64,000 nucleotides of DNA from JBLHZY01 sp050633265 (GCA_050633265.1 JBOEGE010000004.1:434001-498000); one strand, 5' to 3'; counted from the first letter of the stretch, positions 8,349 through 16,472 are shown. Translations and numbers: made by a program. The notes: generated by a model not told the origin, from the letters alone.

Positions 8349-8479
8349 GGGCGTTTTGGCGCGGCTTTTGCCGGCGGAATTCCAGGCAATTCAGAAGAGG
8401 CGGCGCATGGATCGCCTCTTGCGGGCGGCGTGAAAGGGGTTAGGCTGATGAGAGTTTTCCTCAGCACCGGACCTATTTT

Positions 8480-9868
8480 ATGCCACTCACATTTGCACAA
8501 TCAGATGATGCCGCCCTCCCGCTTGATGCGGTCACGATTGAGGGATTTGAGAGCTGGAAAGAAGGGCTTTCCAAGCCTGCGCGCGCTTGGGTTGAGGGCA
8601 CGGGATTTACCGGGGCTTTGGGTTCTGTTGTTTCGTTTTGCGGCGATGATGGCGCGCTGATTGGGGCGGCGGCCGGGCTTGGGGATGCCAAATCGCGCCG
8701 CCGGAGCCGTTTTGCTTTGGCGGTGGCGCGGGCGAAATTGCCCGAAGCGATCTATCGGTTGAACGCAGGTGATCTTGCCCAAGAGGCGCTAAATGAAGCG
8801 GCGCTTGGCTGGCTTTTGGCGGGCTATTGCTTTGATCGCTATGCTAAAAATGCAGCTCCAAAGGCCCAGATGATCGCACCCATTGGCATTGATGCTGCGC
8901 GGCTAGAGGCGATCGCCGCCAGCGAAGCCCTGACCCGCGATCTGATCAACACACCGGCCAGCGATATGGGCCCGGCTGAGCTTGAAGCGGCCGCGCTGAA
9001 TTTGGCGACTGAATTCTCGATGAAGGCGGTTGTTATCACGGGCGAAGAGCTGCTTGAGCGAAATTTTCCGATGATTCATGCCGTTGGCCGGGCTTCAAGC
9101 CGCGCGCCGCGCTTGATTGATATGCGTTGGGGCAAGGCCGGCCCGCGCCTTACGTTGGTGGGCAAGGGTGTTTGTTTTGATACGGGCGGGTTGAATATCA
9201 AACCGGGCGCCTCCATGGGCCTGATGAAGAAAGATATGGGCGGCGCGGCCAATGTTTTGGGGCTGGCGCGGATGATCATGGCGCTTGGGCTCAAGGTTCA
9301 GTTGCGGGTGCTGATCCCGGCGGTTGAAAACGCGATTTCCGGCGATGCGTTTCGCCCGCAGGATATTCTGACTTCGCGCAAAGGCCTTACGGTTGAGATC
9401 AACAACACCGATGCCGAAGGGCGGCTCGTTTTGGCCGATGCTTTGGCCTTGGCCGATGAAGAGACCCCCGATTTGATCATCTCCATGGCAACGCTGACAG
9501 GGGCGGCGCGCGTTGCTGTTGGCCCTGATCTTGCGCCGTTTTTCGCGCAGGATTTGCAAGATGCGGATGCTTTGCGCGCGGCTGGCGCCCGCGCTGCTGA
9601 TCCAGTTTGGGAACTGCCCTTTTGGGAGCCCTATGAGCCGATGATCGAGCCGGGCATTGCGGATTTGGACAATGCGCCTGCGGGCGGATTTGGCGGGGCG
9701 ATTACAGCTGCGCTTTTCCTGCGCCGCTTTGTTGAAGATACGCCGCGCTACATTCATTTCGATATTTACGGCTGGCAGCCTGCCGCTGCGCCCGGGCGCC
9801 CCAAAGGCGGGGTTGGCCAAGGCGGGCGCGCCATTCTTGAAGCTTTGCCCGATCTTTTGGGCCTATGA
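8480..9868 (+). CDS. M17 leucyl aminopeptidase family protein
   Basis: A 462-residue cytosolic metallo-aminopeptidase that removes N-terminal residues from peptides. The catalytic domain is complete: VGKGVCFDTGG (from residue 227) with the metal-binding Lys and Asp, KKDMGGAAN near 250, and the family signature NTDAEGRL at 309-316. The N-terminal domain is short, as in the PepB-like or alphaproteobacterial subgroup, and differs from E. coli PepA. No strong ribosome binding site precedes the ATG. Its stop overlaps the next ATG in ATGA, so it is coupled to the NlpC/P60 gene. Both act on peptides, so a role in recycling cell-wall or cytosolic peptides is plausible. Confidence 0.92.
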   Translation: MPLTFAQSDDAALPLDAVTIEGFESWKEGLSKPARAWVEGTGFTGALGSVVSFCGDDGALIGAAAGLGDAKSRRRSRFALAVARAKLPEAIYRLNAGDLAQEALNEAALGWLLAGYCFDRYAKNAAPKAQMIAPIGIDAARLEAIAASEALTRDLINTPASDMGPAELEAAALNLATEFSMKAVVITGEELLERNFPMIHAVGRASSRAPRLIDMRWGKAGPRLTLVGKGVCFDTGGLNIKPGASMGLMKKDMGGAANVLGLARMIMALGLKVQLRVLIPAVENAISGDAFRPQDILTSRKGLTVEINNTDAEGRLVLADALALADEETPDLIISMATLTGAARVAVGPDLAPFFAQDLQDADALRAAGARAADPVWELPFWEPYEPMIEPGIADLDNAPAGGFGGAITAALFLRRFVEDTPRYIHFDIYGWQPAAAPGRPKGGVGQGGRAILEALPDLLGL

Positions 9869-10689
9869 GCGCGCCGGATCGCCGCGTAACGCCCGCCAAT
9901 GCGCGGGTCGCTTTGCCCGGGTGGGCGGGGGAGACGGGCGCAAAAACCGTGGCAGGCGAGATGCGGGCAATCGCTGCACCGCTCGCCGATTTGCGCGCCG
10001 CGCCCGATGGCGCACGCGATCGCCAAATGCTGATGGGCTGGGGCTTTCATACGCTGGAAATTCATCAGGGTTGGGCCTTTGGGCAATCTGTTCGCGATGG
10101 TTATGTGGGGTATATTGAGGAGGCCGCGCTTGGCCCGGCAATCGAGCCGACCCATATCATCGCCGCGCGCGCAAGCCATCTTTACCCAGCCCCCGATATG
10201 AAATCCGAAGCCGTTGGCGCGCTTTCTTTTGGGGCGGCTTTGCGCATCGTTGATGAACGGCACAAATTTATGGAAACCGATCAGGGGCTTTATGTGCCCA
10301 AACCCCATCTGCGGCTGGTGGATCGCCCGTTTTCTGATCCGGCCACGGTGGCGCAGCTTTTCTTTGGCACACCTTATCTTTGGGGCGGGAATTCCTCGGC
10401 GGGGATTGATTGCTCGGGGCTTGTTCAGGCCGCTTTGATCGCTTGTGGCGGGCATTGCCCTGGCGATTCAGATTTGCAAATGGCGCTTGGGGCCGAGATC
10501 GGCGCGGAGCCATTGGCACGGGGGGATTTGCTTTTCTGGAAGGGGCATGTGGCGATTTGCGTTGAGGAGGATGTGATTTTACATGCCAATGCGCATCATA
10601 TGGCCGTGGCCTATGAGCCGGTTGATAAGGCGATTGCGCGGATCAAGGCACAGGGTGGTGGCGATCTGAGTGCGCGCCGCCGCCTTTGA
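9865..10689 (+). CDS. NlpC/P60 family cell-wall peptidase (C40)
   Basis: A 274-residue cysteine peptidase. The C-terminal NlpC/P60 domain (about 155-260) has the catalytic Cys183 in GIDCSGLVQAAL, His228 in KGHVAI and a third polar residue, His240. The middle part (about 35-150) resembles the tandem SH3b domains of gamma-D-glutamyl-diamino acid endopeptidases. No signal peptide is present, which suggests a cytoplasmic role in degrading recycled murein peptides rather than cutting the wall. It overlaps the M17 aminopeptidase gene by four bases (ATGA), supporting joint peptide turnover. This pairing is common in alphaproteobacteria. Confidence 0.9.
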   Translation: MSAPDRRVTPANARVALPGWAGETGAKTVAGEMRAIAAPLADLRAAPDGARDRQMLMGWGFHTLEIHQGWAFGQSVRDGYVGYIEEAALGPAIEPTHIIAARASHLYPAPDMKSEAVGALSFGAALRIVDERHKFMETDQGLYVPKPHLRLVDRPFSDPATVAQLFFGTPYLWGGNSSAGIDCSGLVQAALIACGGHCPGDSDLQMALGAEIGAEPLARGDLLFWKGHVAICVEEDVILHANAHHMAVAYEPVDKAIARIKAQGGGDLSARRRL

Positions 10690-10697
10690 TCAAGGGC

Positions 10698-11042
10698 CTA
10701 TTCAACCGCGCGGATCAGTTTTCGCTCAAGCACGCGCAGCACGGTTTTGAGATCTTGCCCGCGCTTTAGGATCTGATTGTCCATCCCGATCACGCAATAC
10801 ATCCCCTGGCGCAGGCGCATCTTTGGCCGTTTCTCGATACGATAGAGCGGATGCTCTGCTGTGCGGCGAAAAACCGAAAAGATCGCGACTTCGCTTAGGA
10901 ATGACATCCCGTAATCGCGCCATTCACCGGCCGCAACCATGCGCCCGTAAAGCCCCATAATCGCGCCAAGTTCATGGCGATCAAAGGTGATTTGCTCAGG
11001 GGCGGGGCGATTGGCGATTGGGGGCGTTTGCTGAAAGCTCAT
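10698..11042 (-). CDS. DUF2794 protein
   Basis: A 114-residue protein; the start at MSFQQTPPIANRP is preferred because the upstream extension has unlike composition. The body (FDRHELGAIMGLYGRMV, then MSFLSEVAIFSVFRR and a RPKMRLRQGMYCV stretch) is the compact DUF2794 family, found mainly in alphaproteobacteria. Function is unknown. There is no signal peptide or membrane helix, so it is likely cytoplasmic. It converges on the NlpC/P60 gene with eight bases between stops, and upstream lies the gap with the candidate RNA. Confidence 0.85.
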   Translation of the reverse strand: MSFQQTPPIANRPAPEQITFDRHELGAIMGLYGRMVAAGEWRDYGMSFLSEVAIFSVFRRTAEHPLYRIEKRPKMRLRQGMYCVIGMDNQILKRGQDLKTVLRVLERKLIRAVE

Positions 11043-11162
11043 AGGATAAATCTGCGCGCTAAAAGGGGCAAAATCAAGCGCCGCCCTGAAATTGCCCTCA
11101 AAAGACCGGGGCAAAGCCGCGCGAGGCCCATGCTCTTGCCTGTATTGAGGGCGAAAAGAGAC

Positions 11163-11282
11163 GGGTAGCGGAGACGCTTACCCCGGTGTTGCGGTCTTTC
11201 AGCCCCCACCCAGTTCGTAACACCGGGGACTACTTCACAAAAACCTATGCGCAGTTCACCCCGGCTTTGGCTGGGGTTTTGT
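11163..11282 (+). ncRNA. Candidate structured small RNA in a 386-base gap
   Basis: The gap 11043-11428 has no credible gene but strong secondary structure. A GGGTAGCG / CGC(T)TACCC hairpin at 11163-11183 is followed by a perfect 10-bp long-range stem CCCCGGTGTT / AACACCGGGG (11181-11190 with 11219-11228). An intrinsic terminator lies at 11258-11280. The two upstream hairpins share three C and would compete. The layout fits an independent transcript of roughly 120-180 bases; its 5' end is not defined. A 6S-type RNA is possible from size and shape only; I see neither the tmRNA nor the SRP RNA core. The rest of the gap (11284-11428) looks like the cytochrome promoter region. Confidence 0.4.
11258..11282 (+). 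terminator. Intrinsic terminator of the candidate RNA
   Basis: An 8-bp stem ACCCCGGC / GCTGGGGT with one G-T pair and a TTTG loop runs into TTTTGTTG. No protein gene ends upstream on this strand, so it implies a non-coding transcript. Confidence 0.6.
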
Positions 11283-11428
11283 TGCTCAAAAAGGATGCGG
11301 CGGGGCGGTTTTGCGCGAATTTCTCTCCTCATAAAGTCTTTGTGATTTCTGTTTCAGCCGACCTTAGGTAAACTCGGGTTTGAATTGGGTCGTTTTGGCC
11401 CAAGGATTGGTTCTTACAGGAGAGTTTT

Positions 11429-11863
11429 ATGCGCCGTATCATCACAACTTGCGCCCTTACCCTTGCGATTTTCGCAGGCGGGGCGATTGCACATGCTGAG
11501 GTTCAAAATGAGGCCGTTAAAGCCCGAATGGCTGCGATGAAAGCCATTGGTGGCGCGATGAAAACCGTTGGTGGCATGGCGCAGGGCAAAGTTCCCTTTG
11601 ATGCAGATGCTGCCGCCGCTGCGATTGCCGTGATGGAGGCGCAATCGGCCCAGGTGCCAGCGCTTTTTGAGGCCGAAGAGAGCGATCCAAAATCCGAAGC
11701 CAAACCCGAGATTTGGACCAATTGGGATGATTTCGTGATGAAATCCGAGGCGCTCAATGCTGCGGCCAAAGCCGCGGATAGCTCTTCTCCAGAGGCGCTT
11801 GGCGCATCCCTTGGCGCGATGGGCGGGGCTTGCAAATCCTGTCACACAGCTTACCGCCTGTAA
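11429..11863 (+). CDS. Cytochrome c' / c556 family protein
   Basis: A 144-residue periplasmic c-type cytochrome with a signal peptide ending near ALA/AHA (residue 23). A single haem-binding CxxCH lies close to the C terminus (Cys135, Cys138, His139), the hallmark of the four-helix class II cytochromes c' and c556. A methionine near the N terminus (KARMAAMKAIGG, around residue 34) could be the sixth ligand, favouring the low-spin c556 type. A good AGGAGAG site precedes the ATG. It is probably an electron shuttle or NO-binding protein; no partner oxidoreductase is next to it. Confidence 0.92.
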   Translation: MRRIITTCALTLAIFAGGAIAHAEVQNEAVKARMAAMKAIGGAMKTVGGMAQGKVPFDADAAAAAIAVMEAQSAQVPALFEAEESDPKSEAKPEIWTNWDDFVMKSEALNAAAKAADSSSPEALGASLGAMGGACKSCHTAYRL

Positions 11864-11873
11864 TAGGCCTTCT

Positions 11874-11900
11874 GATCAGCCGCACCATAGGCGGCTGATC
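11874..11900. terminator. Inverted repeat between convergent genes
   Basis: A perfect 10-bp stem GATCAGCCGC / GCGGCTGATC with a seven-base loop overlaps the end of the I78-like gene and follows the cytochrome stop. On the plus strand it is followed by GCCCCTTTCT. It may terminate the cytochrome transcript, but the T run is weak. Confidence 0.4.
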
Positions 11901-12148
11901 GCCCCTTTCTCGTTATAATCAATGTTCAGCCGCTCAAGCCGGTAGTCCTTGGTGATCGGCTGGCCTGGGCCAATGATGCGTATTGGCTGGGCAAATCGCA
12001 TCGTCTCAAGGCGCGCTTTTGGCTGGCCGATAAGGCTTTGAAGAGCATCCGCCCCGCAGCTATCGGCGGGTTTCTTGGCCTCATCCGGGCCGCAAGCCAG
12101 AAGTAGCGGGGCCAGCGCCATCGCGGCCAAATAGGATCCTGATTTCAT
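11876..12148 (-). CDS. I78-family peptidase inhibitor-like lipoprotein
   Basis: A 90-residue protein starting at MKSGSYLAAM, with a lipoprotein signal and lipobox LLLAC (Cys19). The mature part holds the short inhibitor I78 fold: CGADALQSLIGQP, then a central TMRFAQPIRIIGPGQP and a C-terminal LNIDYNEKGAISRLWCG. Family members are small potential serine-protease inhibitors, often lipoproteins in proteobacteria. Two mature cysteines (in SCGAD and near the end, LWCG) could form a disulfide. It is divergent from the formaldehyde dehydrogenase gene with a 98-base gap. The inhibitor activity is inferred from family only. Confidence 0.8.
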   Translation of the reverse strand: MKSGSYLAAMALAPLLLACGPDEAKKPADSCGADALQSLIGQPKARLETMRFAQPIRIIGPGQPITKDYRLERLNIDYNEKGAISRLWCG

Positions 12149-12246
12149 CTCACACCCCTTGGTTTCGGTCACTTTGCATTGCGCCGCTGCGCTCAGTGGA
12201 TAGACTGCGTTAAATCCAAGTTGCACCGATCCAAAAGGATATCAAG

Positions 12247-13359
12247 ATGAGAACCCGCGCCGCCGTTGCTGTTGCCCCCGGAAAACCGCTTGAGATTATG
12301 GAGGTCAATCTTGAGGGCCCCAAAGCGGGCGAAGTTTTGGTTGAGATCAAGGCCACGGGCATTTGCCACACCGATCAATTTACCCTTTCGGGCGATGATC
12401 CAGAGGGGCTTTTCCCGGCGATCCTTGGCCATGAGGGCGCGGGTGTTGTGCTGGAAGTCGGCCCCGGTGTGACTTCGCTGAAGCCGGGCGATCATGTGAT
12501 CCCGCTTTATACGGCGGAATGTCGTGAATGCGAATATTGCCTCAACCCCAAAACCAACCTGTGCCAAGCGGTGCGCGCGACCCAAGGGCAGGGGCTTATG
12601 CCCGATGGTACGAGCCGTTTCTCGATGCTCGATGGAACGCCGATCCTCCATTACATGGGCTGTTCGACATTCGCCAATCATACAGTTGTGCCCGAGGTGG
12701 CGCTTGCCAAAGTGCGCAAGGACGCGCCGTTTGATAAGATTTGCTATATCGGCTGCGGTGTGACGACAGGCATCGGCGCGGTGATCAATACGGCTAAGGT
12801 TGAGATCGGCTCAACGGCGATTGTCTTTGGCCTTGGCGGTATTGGGCTGAACGTGATCCAAGGGCTGCGGCTTGCGGGCGCGGATCAGATTGTTGGGGTT
12901 GATCTTAACCCCGCCAAAGTCGAGATGGCGACCCGTTTTGGGATGACCGATTTTGTGAACCCGGCTGAGGTGAAGGGTGATCTTGTTGGGCATCTGGTCG
13001 AACTGACGGGCGGCGGCGGGGATTACACCTTTGATGCAACCGGCAATGTCGGCGTGATGCGCACAGCGCTTGAGGCGGCGCACAAGGGCTGGGGCGAAAG
13101 CATCATTATCGGGGTTGCTGCGGCCGGCGCCGAGATCAGCACGCGGCCCTTCCAATTGGTCACCGGGCGCAGCTGGCGCGGGACGGCATTTGGCGGCGCG
13201 CGCGGGCGCACGGATGTTCCTAAAATTGTGGATTGGTATATGGATGGCAAGATCGAGATTGATCCGATGATCACGCATACGATGGGGCTTGAGGATATCA
13301 ATAAGGGTTTTGATTTGATGCATCGGGGCGAAAGCATCCGCTCAGTTGTGGTATATTGA
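12247..13359 (+). CDS. adhI: S-(hydroxymethyl)glutathione dehydrogenase (class III ADH)
   Basis: A 370-residue zinc enzyme that oxidises S-hydroxymethylglutathione, formed from formaldehyde, to S-formylglutathione with NAD+; it also reduces S-nitrosoglutathione. Catalytic zinc ligands Cys40 and His62 (GHEGAG) and the structural-zinc cysteines 92, 95, 98 and 106 are all present, as is the GLGGIGLNVIQG nucleotide fold. Length is exactly that of class III enzymes. The TetR regulator downstream on the opposite strand and the S-formylglutathione hydrolase at 15.2 kb mark this as a formaldehyde detoxification locus. The symbols adhI, frmA or flhA are all used for this gene. Confidence 0.96.
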   Translation: MRTRAAVAVAPGKPLEIMEVNLEGPKAGEVLVEIKATGICHTDQFTLSGDDPEGLFPAILGHEGAGVVLEVGPGVTSLKPGDHVIPLYTAECRECEYCLNPKTNLCQAVRATQGQGLMPDGTSRFSMLDGTPILHYMGCSTFANHTVVPEVALAKVRKDAPFDKICYIGCGVTTGIGAVINTAKVEIGSTAIVFGLGGIGLNVIQGLRLAGADQIVGVDLNPAKVEMATRFGMTDFVNPAEVKGDLVGHLVELTGGGGDYTFDATGNVGVMRTALEAAHKGWGESIIIGVAAAGAEISTRPFQLVTGRSWRGTAFGGARGRTDVPKIVDWYMDGKIEIDPMITHTMGLEDINKGFDLMHRGESIRSVVVY

Positions 13360-13387
13360 TCTCTTAGCGGCGCGGGGGTTGGCCGGA

Positions 13388-14014
13388 TCAGGCGCGCGCT
13401 GCGCCGTATTTTGCTAGGAAAACATCAATGGCGCCATTAATCACCCGGGCAATTTCCGCCTCGGAAAAGACCCGCTCGCGATCCAAAACACATTCGGGGA
13501 AAATGCTTGCTTTGCTGAGCTCGACAAATTGATCCGCTGCCAAAGTCAGATCTTCAATCACCAGCTCTCCGCGTGCAATCGCGGCGCGGAAATAATCCGT
13601 TAGGCTGGCGCGAACCAGATCGGGCCCGCTGGCATTGAAGCTTTGGACGAACTGCGGAAAGCGATCCGCCTCGGAGAAATAAATGCGATAGAGGTTGCGC
13701 CCCAGATCGGAGAGTTTGAAATCCACCAGTTTGCGCGCGATCACAGACAGCATGATTTCAGGGGGCAGGCTGAGATCGGTATTGCCCTGATGCTCATGCG
13801 CTTGGCGCTGGCATTCGCGCAAAGCCACTTCAATAAACAAAACGCGCTTATCGGCGAAATAGCTATAGAGCGTCGCTTTTGAAACCTGCGCTTCGCGGGC
13901 AATATTATCAACCGTCGCCCCCTCAAACCCATCGCGCAGAAACACGGTGCGTGCGCCGTTTAGCACCGCATCGAATTTACGCCCCTGTTTGATCTCGCCG
14001 CCTGACATGCGCAT
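13388..14014 (-). CDS. TetR/AcrR family transcriptional regulator
   Basis: A 208-residue regulator. The N-terminal helix-turn-helix is typical (ARTVFLRDGFEGATVDNIAREAQVSKATLYSYFADKR, residues about 20-57; quoted motif key SKATLYSYF). The C-terminal ligand-binding domain resembles the AefR-like TetR C-terminal family. An AGGAG site is six bases before the chosen ATG. It lies between the formaldehyde dehydrogenase and S-formylglutathione hydrolase genes and is divergent from mbfA. It might control any of these or itself; an inverted repeat in its upstream region is a candidate operator. The ligand is unknown. Confidence 0.92.
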   Translation of the reverse strand: MRMSGGEIKQGRKFDAVLNGARTVFLRDGFEGATVDNIAREAQVSKATLYSYFADKRVLFIEVALRECQRQAHEHQGNTDLSLPPEIMLSVIARKLVDFKLSDLGRNLYRIYFSEADRFPQFVQSFNASGPDLVRASLTDYFRAAIARGELVIEDLTLAADQFVELSKASIFPECVLDRERVFSEAEIARVINGAIDVFLAKYGAARA

Positions 14015-14060
14015 GATTGCTCCTGCGGGTTGTATAAACCGCTCTGTTCAGTTGGCAAAT

Positions 14061-14079
14061 GGCAAAGGGGCGATTTGCC
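14061..14079. promoter_or_regulatory. Inverted repeat, possible TetR operator
   Basis: GGCAAA and TTTGCC arms separated by seven bases lie in the 125-base divergent region between the TetR gene and mbfA, 46 bases upstream of the TetR start. Position and symmetry fit autoregulation; no direct evidence. Confidence 0.3.
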
Positions 14080-14082
14080 CTC

Positions 14083-14110
14083 TTGCAAGTAGAGTTGGAT
14101 GTCGTATTTT
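14083..14110 (+). promoter_or_regulatory. Putative sigma-70 promoter of mbfA
   Basis: A TTGCAA -35 box (14083-14088), a 16-base spacer and TATTTT as -10 (14105-14110) lie ahead of mbfA. The -10 overlaps the Irr-type palindrome, as expected of a repressed promoter. Match to consensus is moderate. Confidence 0.45.
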
Positions 14111-14124
14111 AGAACCATTCTAAA
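14108..14124. promoter_or_regulatory. Irr-type iron control element (ICE box)
   Basis: A perfect palindrome TTTAGAA-CCA-TTCTAAA, the known pattern of the alphaproteobacterial Irr/ICE operator. It sits 16 bases before the mbfA ATG and overlaps the putative -10 box. Irr is known to repress mbfA under iron limitation in Agrobacterium and Bradyrhizobium. The site therefore predicts low mbfA expression when iron is scarce. Confidence 0.78.
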
Positions 14125-14139
14125 CTGCGAGGCCCCAAA

Positions 14140-15120
14140 ATGATCCCTGGATTTTTAAGCAGCCGAAAACGTTTTTCGGATTTGAGCGAGCAAGAAGTTC
14201 TGGCGCTGGCGATTTCTTCGGAAGAGGATGATGCGCGGATTTATCGCCAATATGCGGGGCATTTGCGGGGTGAATTCCCAAGCTCTGCGGCCATTTTTGA
14301 TGGTATGGCCGAAGAAGAAGACGGCCACCGCGCCCGCTTGATTGCGCTGCACGAAGAGCGCTTTGGCGCAGTGATCCCGCTGATCCGGCGCGAGCATGTC
14401 GCAGGGTTTTATGCGCGCAAACCGGTTTGGTTGGTCAAGAACCTCACGCTTGAGAAAATCCGCGAAGAGGCCGAGGCGATGGAGCGTGAGGCAGAGCGGT
14501 TTTATCTCTCGGCGGCCAAGCGCACGAAGGACGCCGCAACGCGCAAATTGCTTGGCGATCTGGCCGCAGCAGAGGCCGGGCATAGCGAGACGGCAAACGC
14601 GCTGGAGCAAAAGCACTTGGGCGAGGATGCGCGCGAAAGCGAGGATCGCCAAGCGCATCGCCAGTTTGTTTTGACATGGGTGCAGCCGGGGCTGGCGGGG
14701 CTTATGGATGGCTCGGTTTCGACCCTTGCACCGATCTTTGCTGTCGCTTTTGCCACGCAAGACACACATACAACTTTCCTTGTCGGGCTCGCGGCCTCTG
14801 TGGGTGCTGGGATCTCGATGGGCTTTACCGAAGCGGCCTCGGATGATGGCCAGCTTTCGGGGCGCGGCTCGCCGATCAAGCGCGGCTTGGCAGCCGGGGT
14901 GATGACAACGCTTGGCGGGCTTGGCCATGCGCTTCCCTATCTGATTACGGATTTCTGGACGGCGACAATCATCGCCTTTATCGTTGTTTTTGTTGAACTT
15001 TGGGCGATTGCCTGGATCCAAAATCGCTATATGGAAACGCCGTTTTTGCGGGCGGCTTTTCAGGTTGTTCTTGGGGGCGCTTTGGTTTTTGCGGCGGGGG
15101 CGCTCATCGGCGGCGGCTAG
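14140..15120 (+). CDS. mbfA: MbfA, membrane-bound ferritin / iron exporter
   Basis: A 326-residue two-domain protein. The first 165 residues form a ferritin-like/rubrerythrin (erythrin-vacuolar iron) four-helix domain with paired metal ligands: SSEEDDARIYRQYA, EEEDGHRARL, a Glu-rich EAEAMEREAERFY helix and AAEAGH. The rest is a VIT1/CCC1-type membrane domain with about five helices (from GLAGLMDGSVSTLAP). MbfA exports ferrous iron across the inner membrane and protects against iron and peroxide stress. The upstream Irr box supports iron regulation. It is transcribed divergently from the TetR gene. The family call is strong because both domains are intact and in the known order. Confidence 0.93.
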   Translation: MIPGFLSSRKRFSDLSEQEVLALAISSEEDDARIYRQYAGHLRGEFPSSAAIFDGMAEEEDGHRARLIALHEERFGAVIPLIRREHVAGFYARKPVWLVKNLTLEKIREEAEAMEREAERFYLSAAKRTKDAATRKLLGDLAAAEAGHSETANALEQKHLGEDARESEDRQAHRQFVLTWVQPGLAGLMDGSVSTLAPIFAVAFATQDTHTTFLVGLAASVGAGISMGFTEAASDDGQLSGRGSPIKRGLAAGVMTTLGGLGHALPYLITDFWTATIIAFIVVFVELWAIAWIQNRYMETPFLRAAFQVVLGGALVFAAGALIGGG

Positions 15121-15186
15121 GGTTTGATTGGTTGCTCTTGCGCAGATGCTGGCCGATACTGCGGCCAATTATGAAAGCGAGGCGCG

Positions 15187-16017
15187 ATGAAAACCCTTTC
15201 GGAAAACACCTGTTTTGGCGGCGTTCAAGGCGTCTATTCTCACGCGAGCAAGGCCACCAATTGCGAGATGACCTTTGGGCTGTTTATGCCTGAAGAGGCG
15301 CGCGATGGGCCGGTGCCTGTGCTTTGGTATCTTTCGGGCCTGACCTGCACCCATGAGAACGCGATGACAAAGGCCGGCGCGCAATGTTGGGCCGCTGAAC
15401 AGGGCATTGCGCTTGTCTTTCCCGATACTTCTCCGCGCGGTGAGGATGTGGCGGATGGCGAGGGATATGACCTTGGCAAAGGGGCGGGATTTTATGTCAA
15501 CGCGACGCAGGAACCATGGGCCAAGCACTATCATATGTGGGATTATATCACCCAAGAATTGCCCGATTTGATCACCGCAAATTTCGCCATTGATCCCGAT
15601 CGCCAATCCATCACGGGCCACTCGATGGGCGGGCATGGCGCGCTTACTATGGCGATGCGCTTGGCGGGCCGTTTTCGCGCGGTTTCGGCTTTTGCGCCGA
15701 TTTGCAATCCAAGCGGCTCGGAATGGGGTGGCAAGCAATTGAGCGCCTATTTGGGCGATGATAAAGCCGCCCACCAATCCCATGATGCGAGCCTGTTGAT
15801 GGCGGATGTCGGCTTTGACGGGCCGGTTTTGATTGATACGGGTACGAAAGATCAGTTCGTCGATTTGCTTCGCCCAGAGACGCTTGCCGCCGCCATGGCC
15901 GCGCGCCGCCAAGAGGGCGCGTTGCGCATGCAGCCGGGCTATGATCACAGCTACTTTTTCGTGCAATCCTTCATGGAAGAACACATCGCCTTTCACGCAG
16001 AGGCGCTTTGGGCGTGA
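15187..16017 (+). CDS. fghA: S-formylglutathione hydrolase
   Basis: A 276-residue esterase-D family alpha/beta hydrolase that splits S-formylglutathione into formate and glutathione, the second step of formaldehyde oxidation. The catalytic triad is visible: Ser146 in GHSMGGHGA, Asp222 in TGTKDQF and His254 in GYDHSYFF. The N-terminal LSGLTCTHENAMTKAG stretch is characteristic of this enzyme rather than general esterases. A GAGGCG site precedes the ATG. The dehydrogenase of the pathway is 1.8 kb upstream, separated by the TetR and mbfA genes. Its stop overlaps the GTG of the YaiI gene. Confidence 0.96.
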   Translation: MKTLSENTCFGGVQGVYSHASKATNCEMTFGLFMPEEARDGPVPVLWYLSGLTCTHENAMTKAGAQCWAAEQGIALVFPDTSPRGEDVADGEGYDLGKGAGFYVNATQEPWAKHYHMWDYITQELPDLITANFAIDPDRQSITGHSMGGHGALTMAMRLAGRFRAVSAFAPICNPSGSEWGGKQLSAYLGDDKAAHQSHDASLLMADVGFDGPVLIDTGTKDQFVDLLRPETLAAAMAARRQEGALRMQPGYDHSYFFVQSFMEEHIAFHAEALWA

Positions 16018-16463
16018 TCTATATTGATGCAGATGCCTGCCCGGTGAAGGTCGAGGCGGAGCGGGTCGCGACGCGCCATGGTTTGAAGATGTTTGTTGTG
16101 TCCAATGGCGGATTGCGGCCTTCGCAAAACCCGCTGGTGGAGAATGTGATCGTTGAGGCGGGGCCGGATATTGCCGATATGTGGATCGCGGATCGCGCCA
16201 AAAAGGGCGATGTGGTGATCACCGGCGATATCCCTTTGGCGGCGAAATGTGTTGAGGCGGGCGCGCTGGTTCTCAAGCATAACGGGGAGCCATTGACGGC
16301 AGCGAATATTGGCAATGTGCTGGCGACACGCGATTTGATGGCCGATCTGCGCGCCGCTGATCCGTTTCGCCAGGGCGGCGGCAAGGCCTTTGGCAAGGCG
16401 GATCGCTCGCGGTTCTTGGATGCGTTGGAGCGGGCCGTTCGCGCGGCGAAATCGGCAGGTTAG
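16014..16463 (+). CDS. YaiI/YqxD (DUF188) family protein
   Basis: A 149-residue protein with the DUF188 signature at its very start (IYIDADACPVK) and a second conserved block SNGGLRPSQNP, then GDVVITGDIPLA. The pattern of early aspartates resembles PIN-like nucleases, but no activity is established for the family. I chose the GTG at 16014, which overlaps the fghA stop as GTGA and gives the normal YaiI N terminus; a TTG two codons earlier is an alternative. It lies between fghA and a HAD phosphatase on the same strand and is probably in one operon with them. Confidence 0.88.
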   Translation: MIYIDADACPVKVEAERVATRHGLKMFVVSNGGLRPSQNPLVENVIVEAGPDIADMWIADRAKKGDVVITGDIPLAAKCVEAGALVLKHNGEPLTAANIGNVLATRDLMADLRAADPFRQGGGKAFGKADRSRFLDALERAVRAAKSAG

Positions 16464-16472
16464 GAGCAGGCA

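Noticed and set aside
11160..11283. tmRNA or SRP RNA in the 11.2-kb gap
   Set aside because: The characteristic conserved core sequences of these RNAs are missing, so only a generic structured RNA can be claimed.
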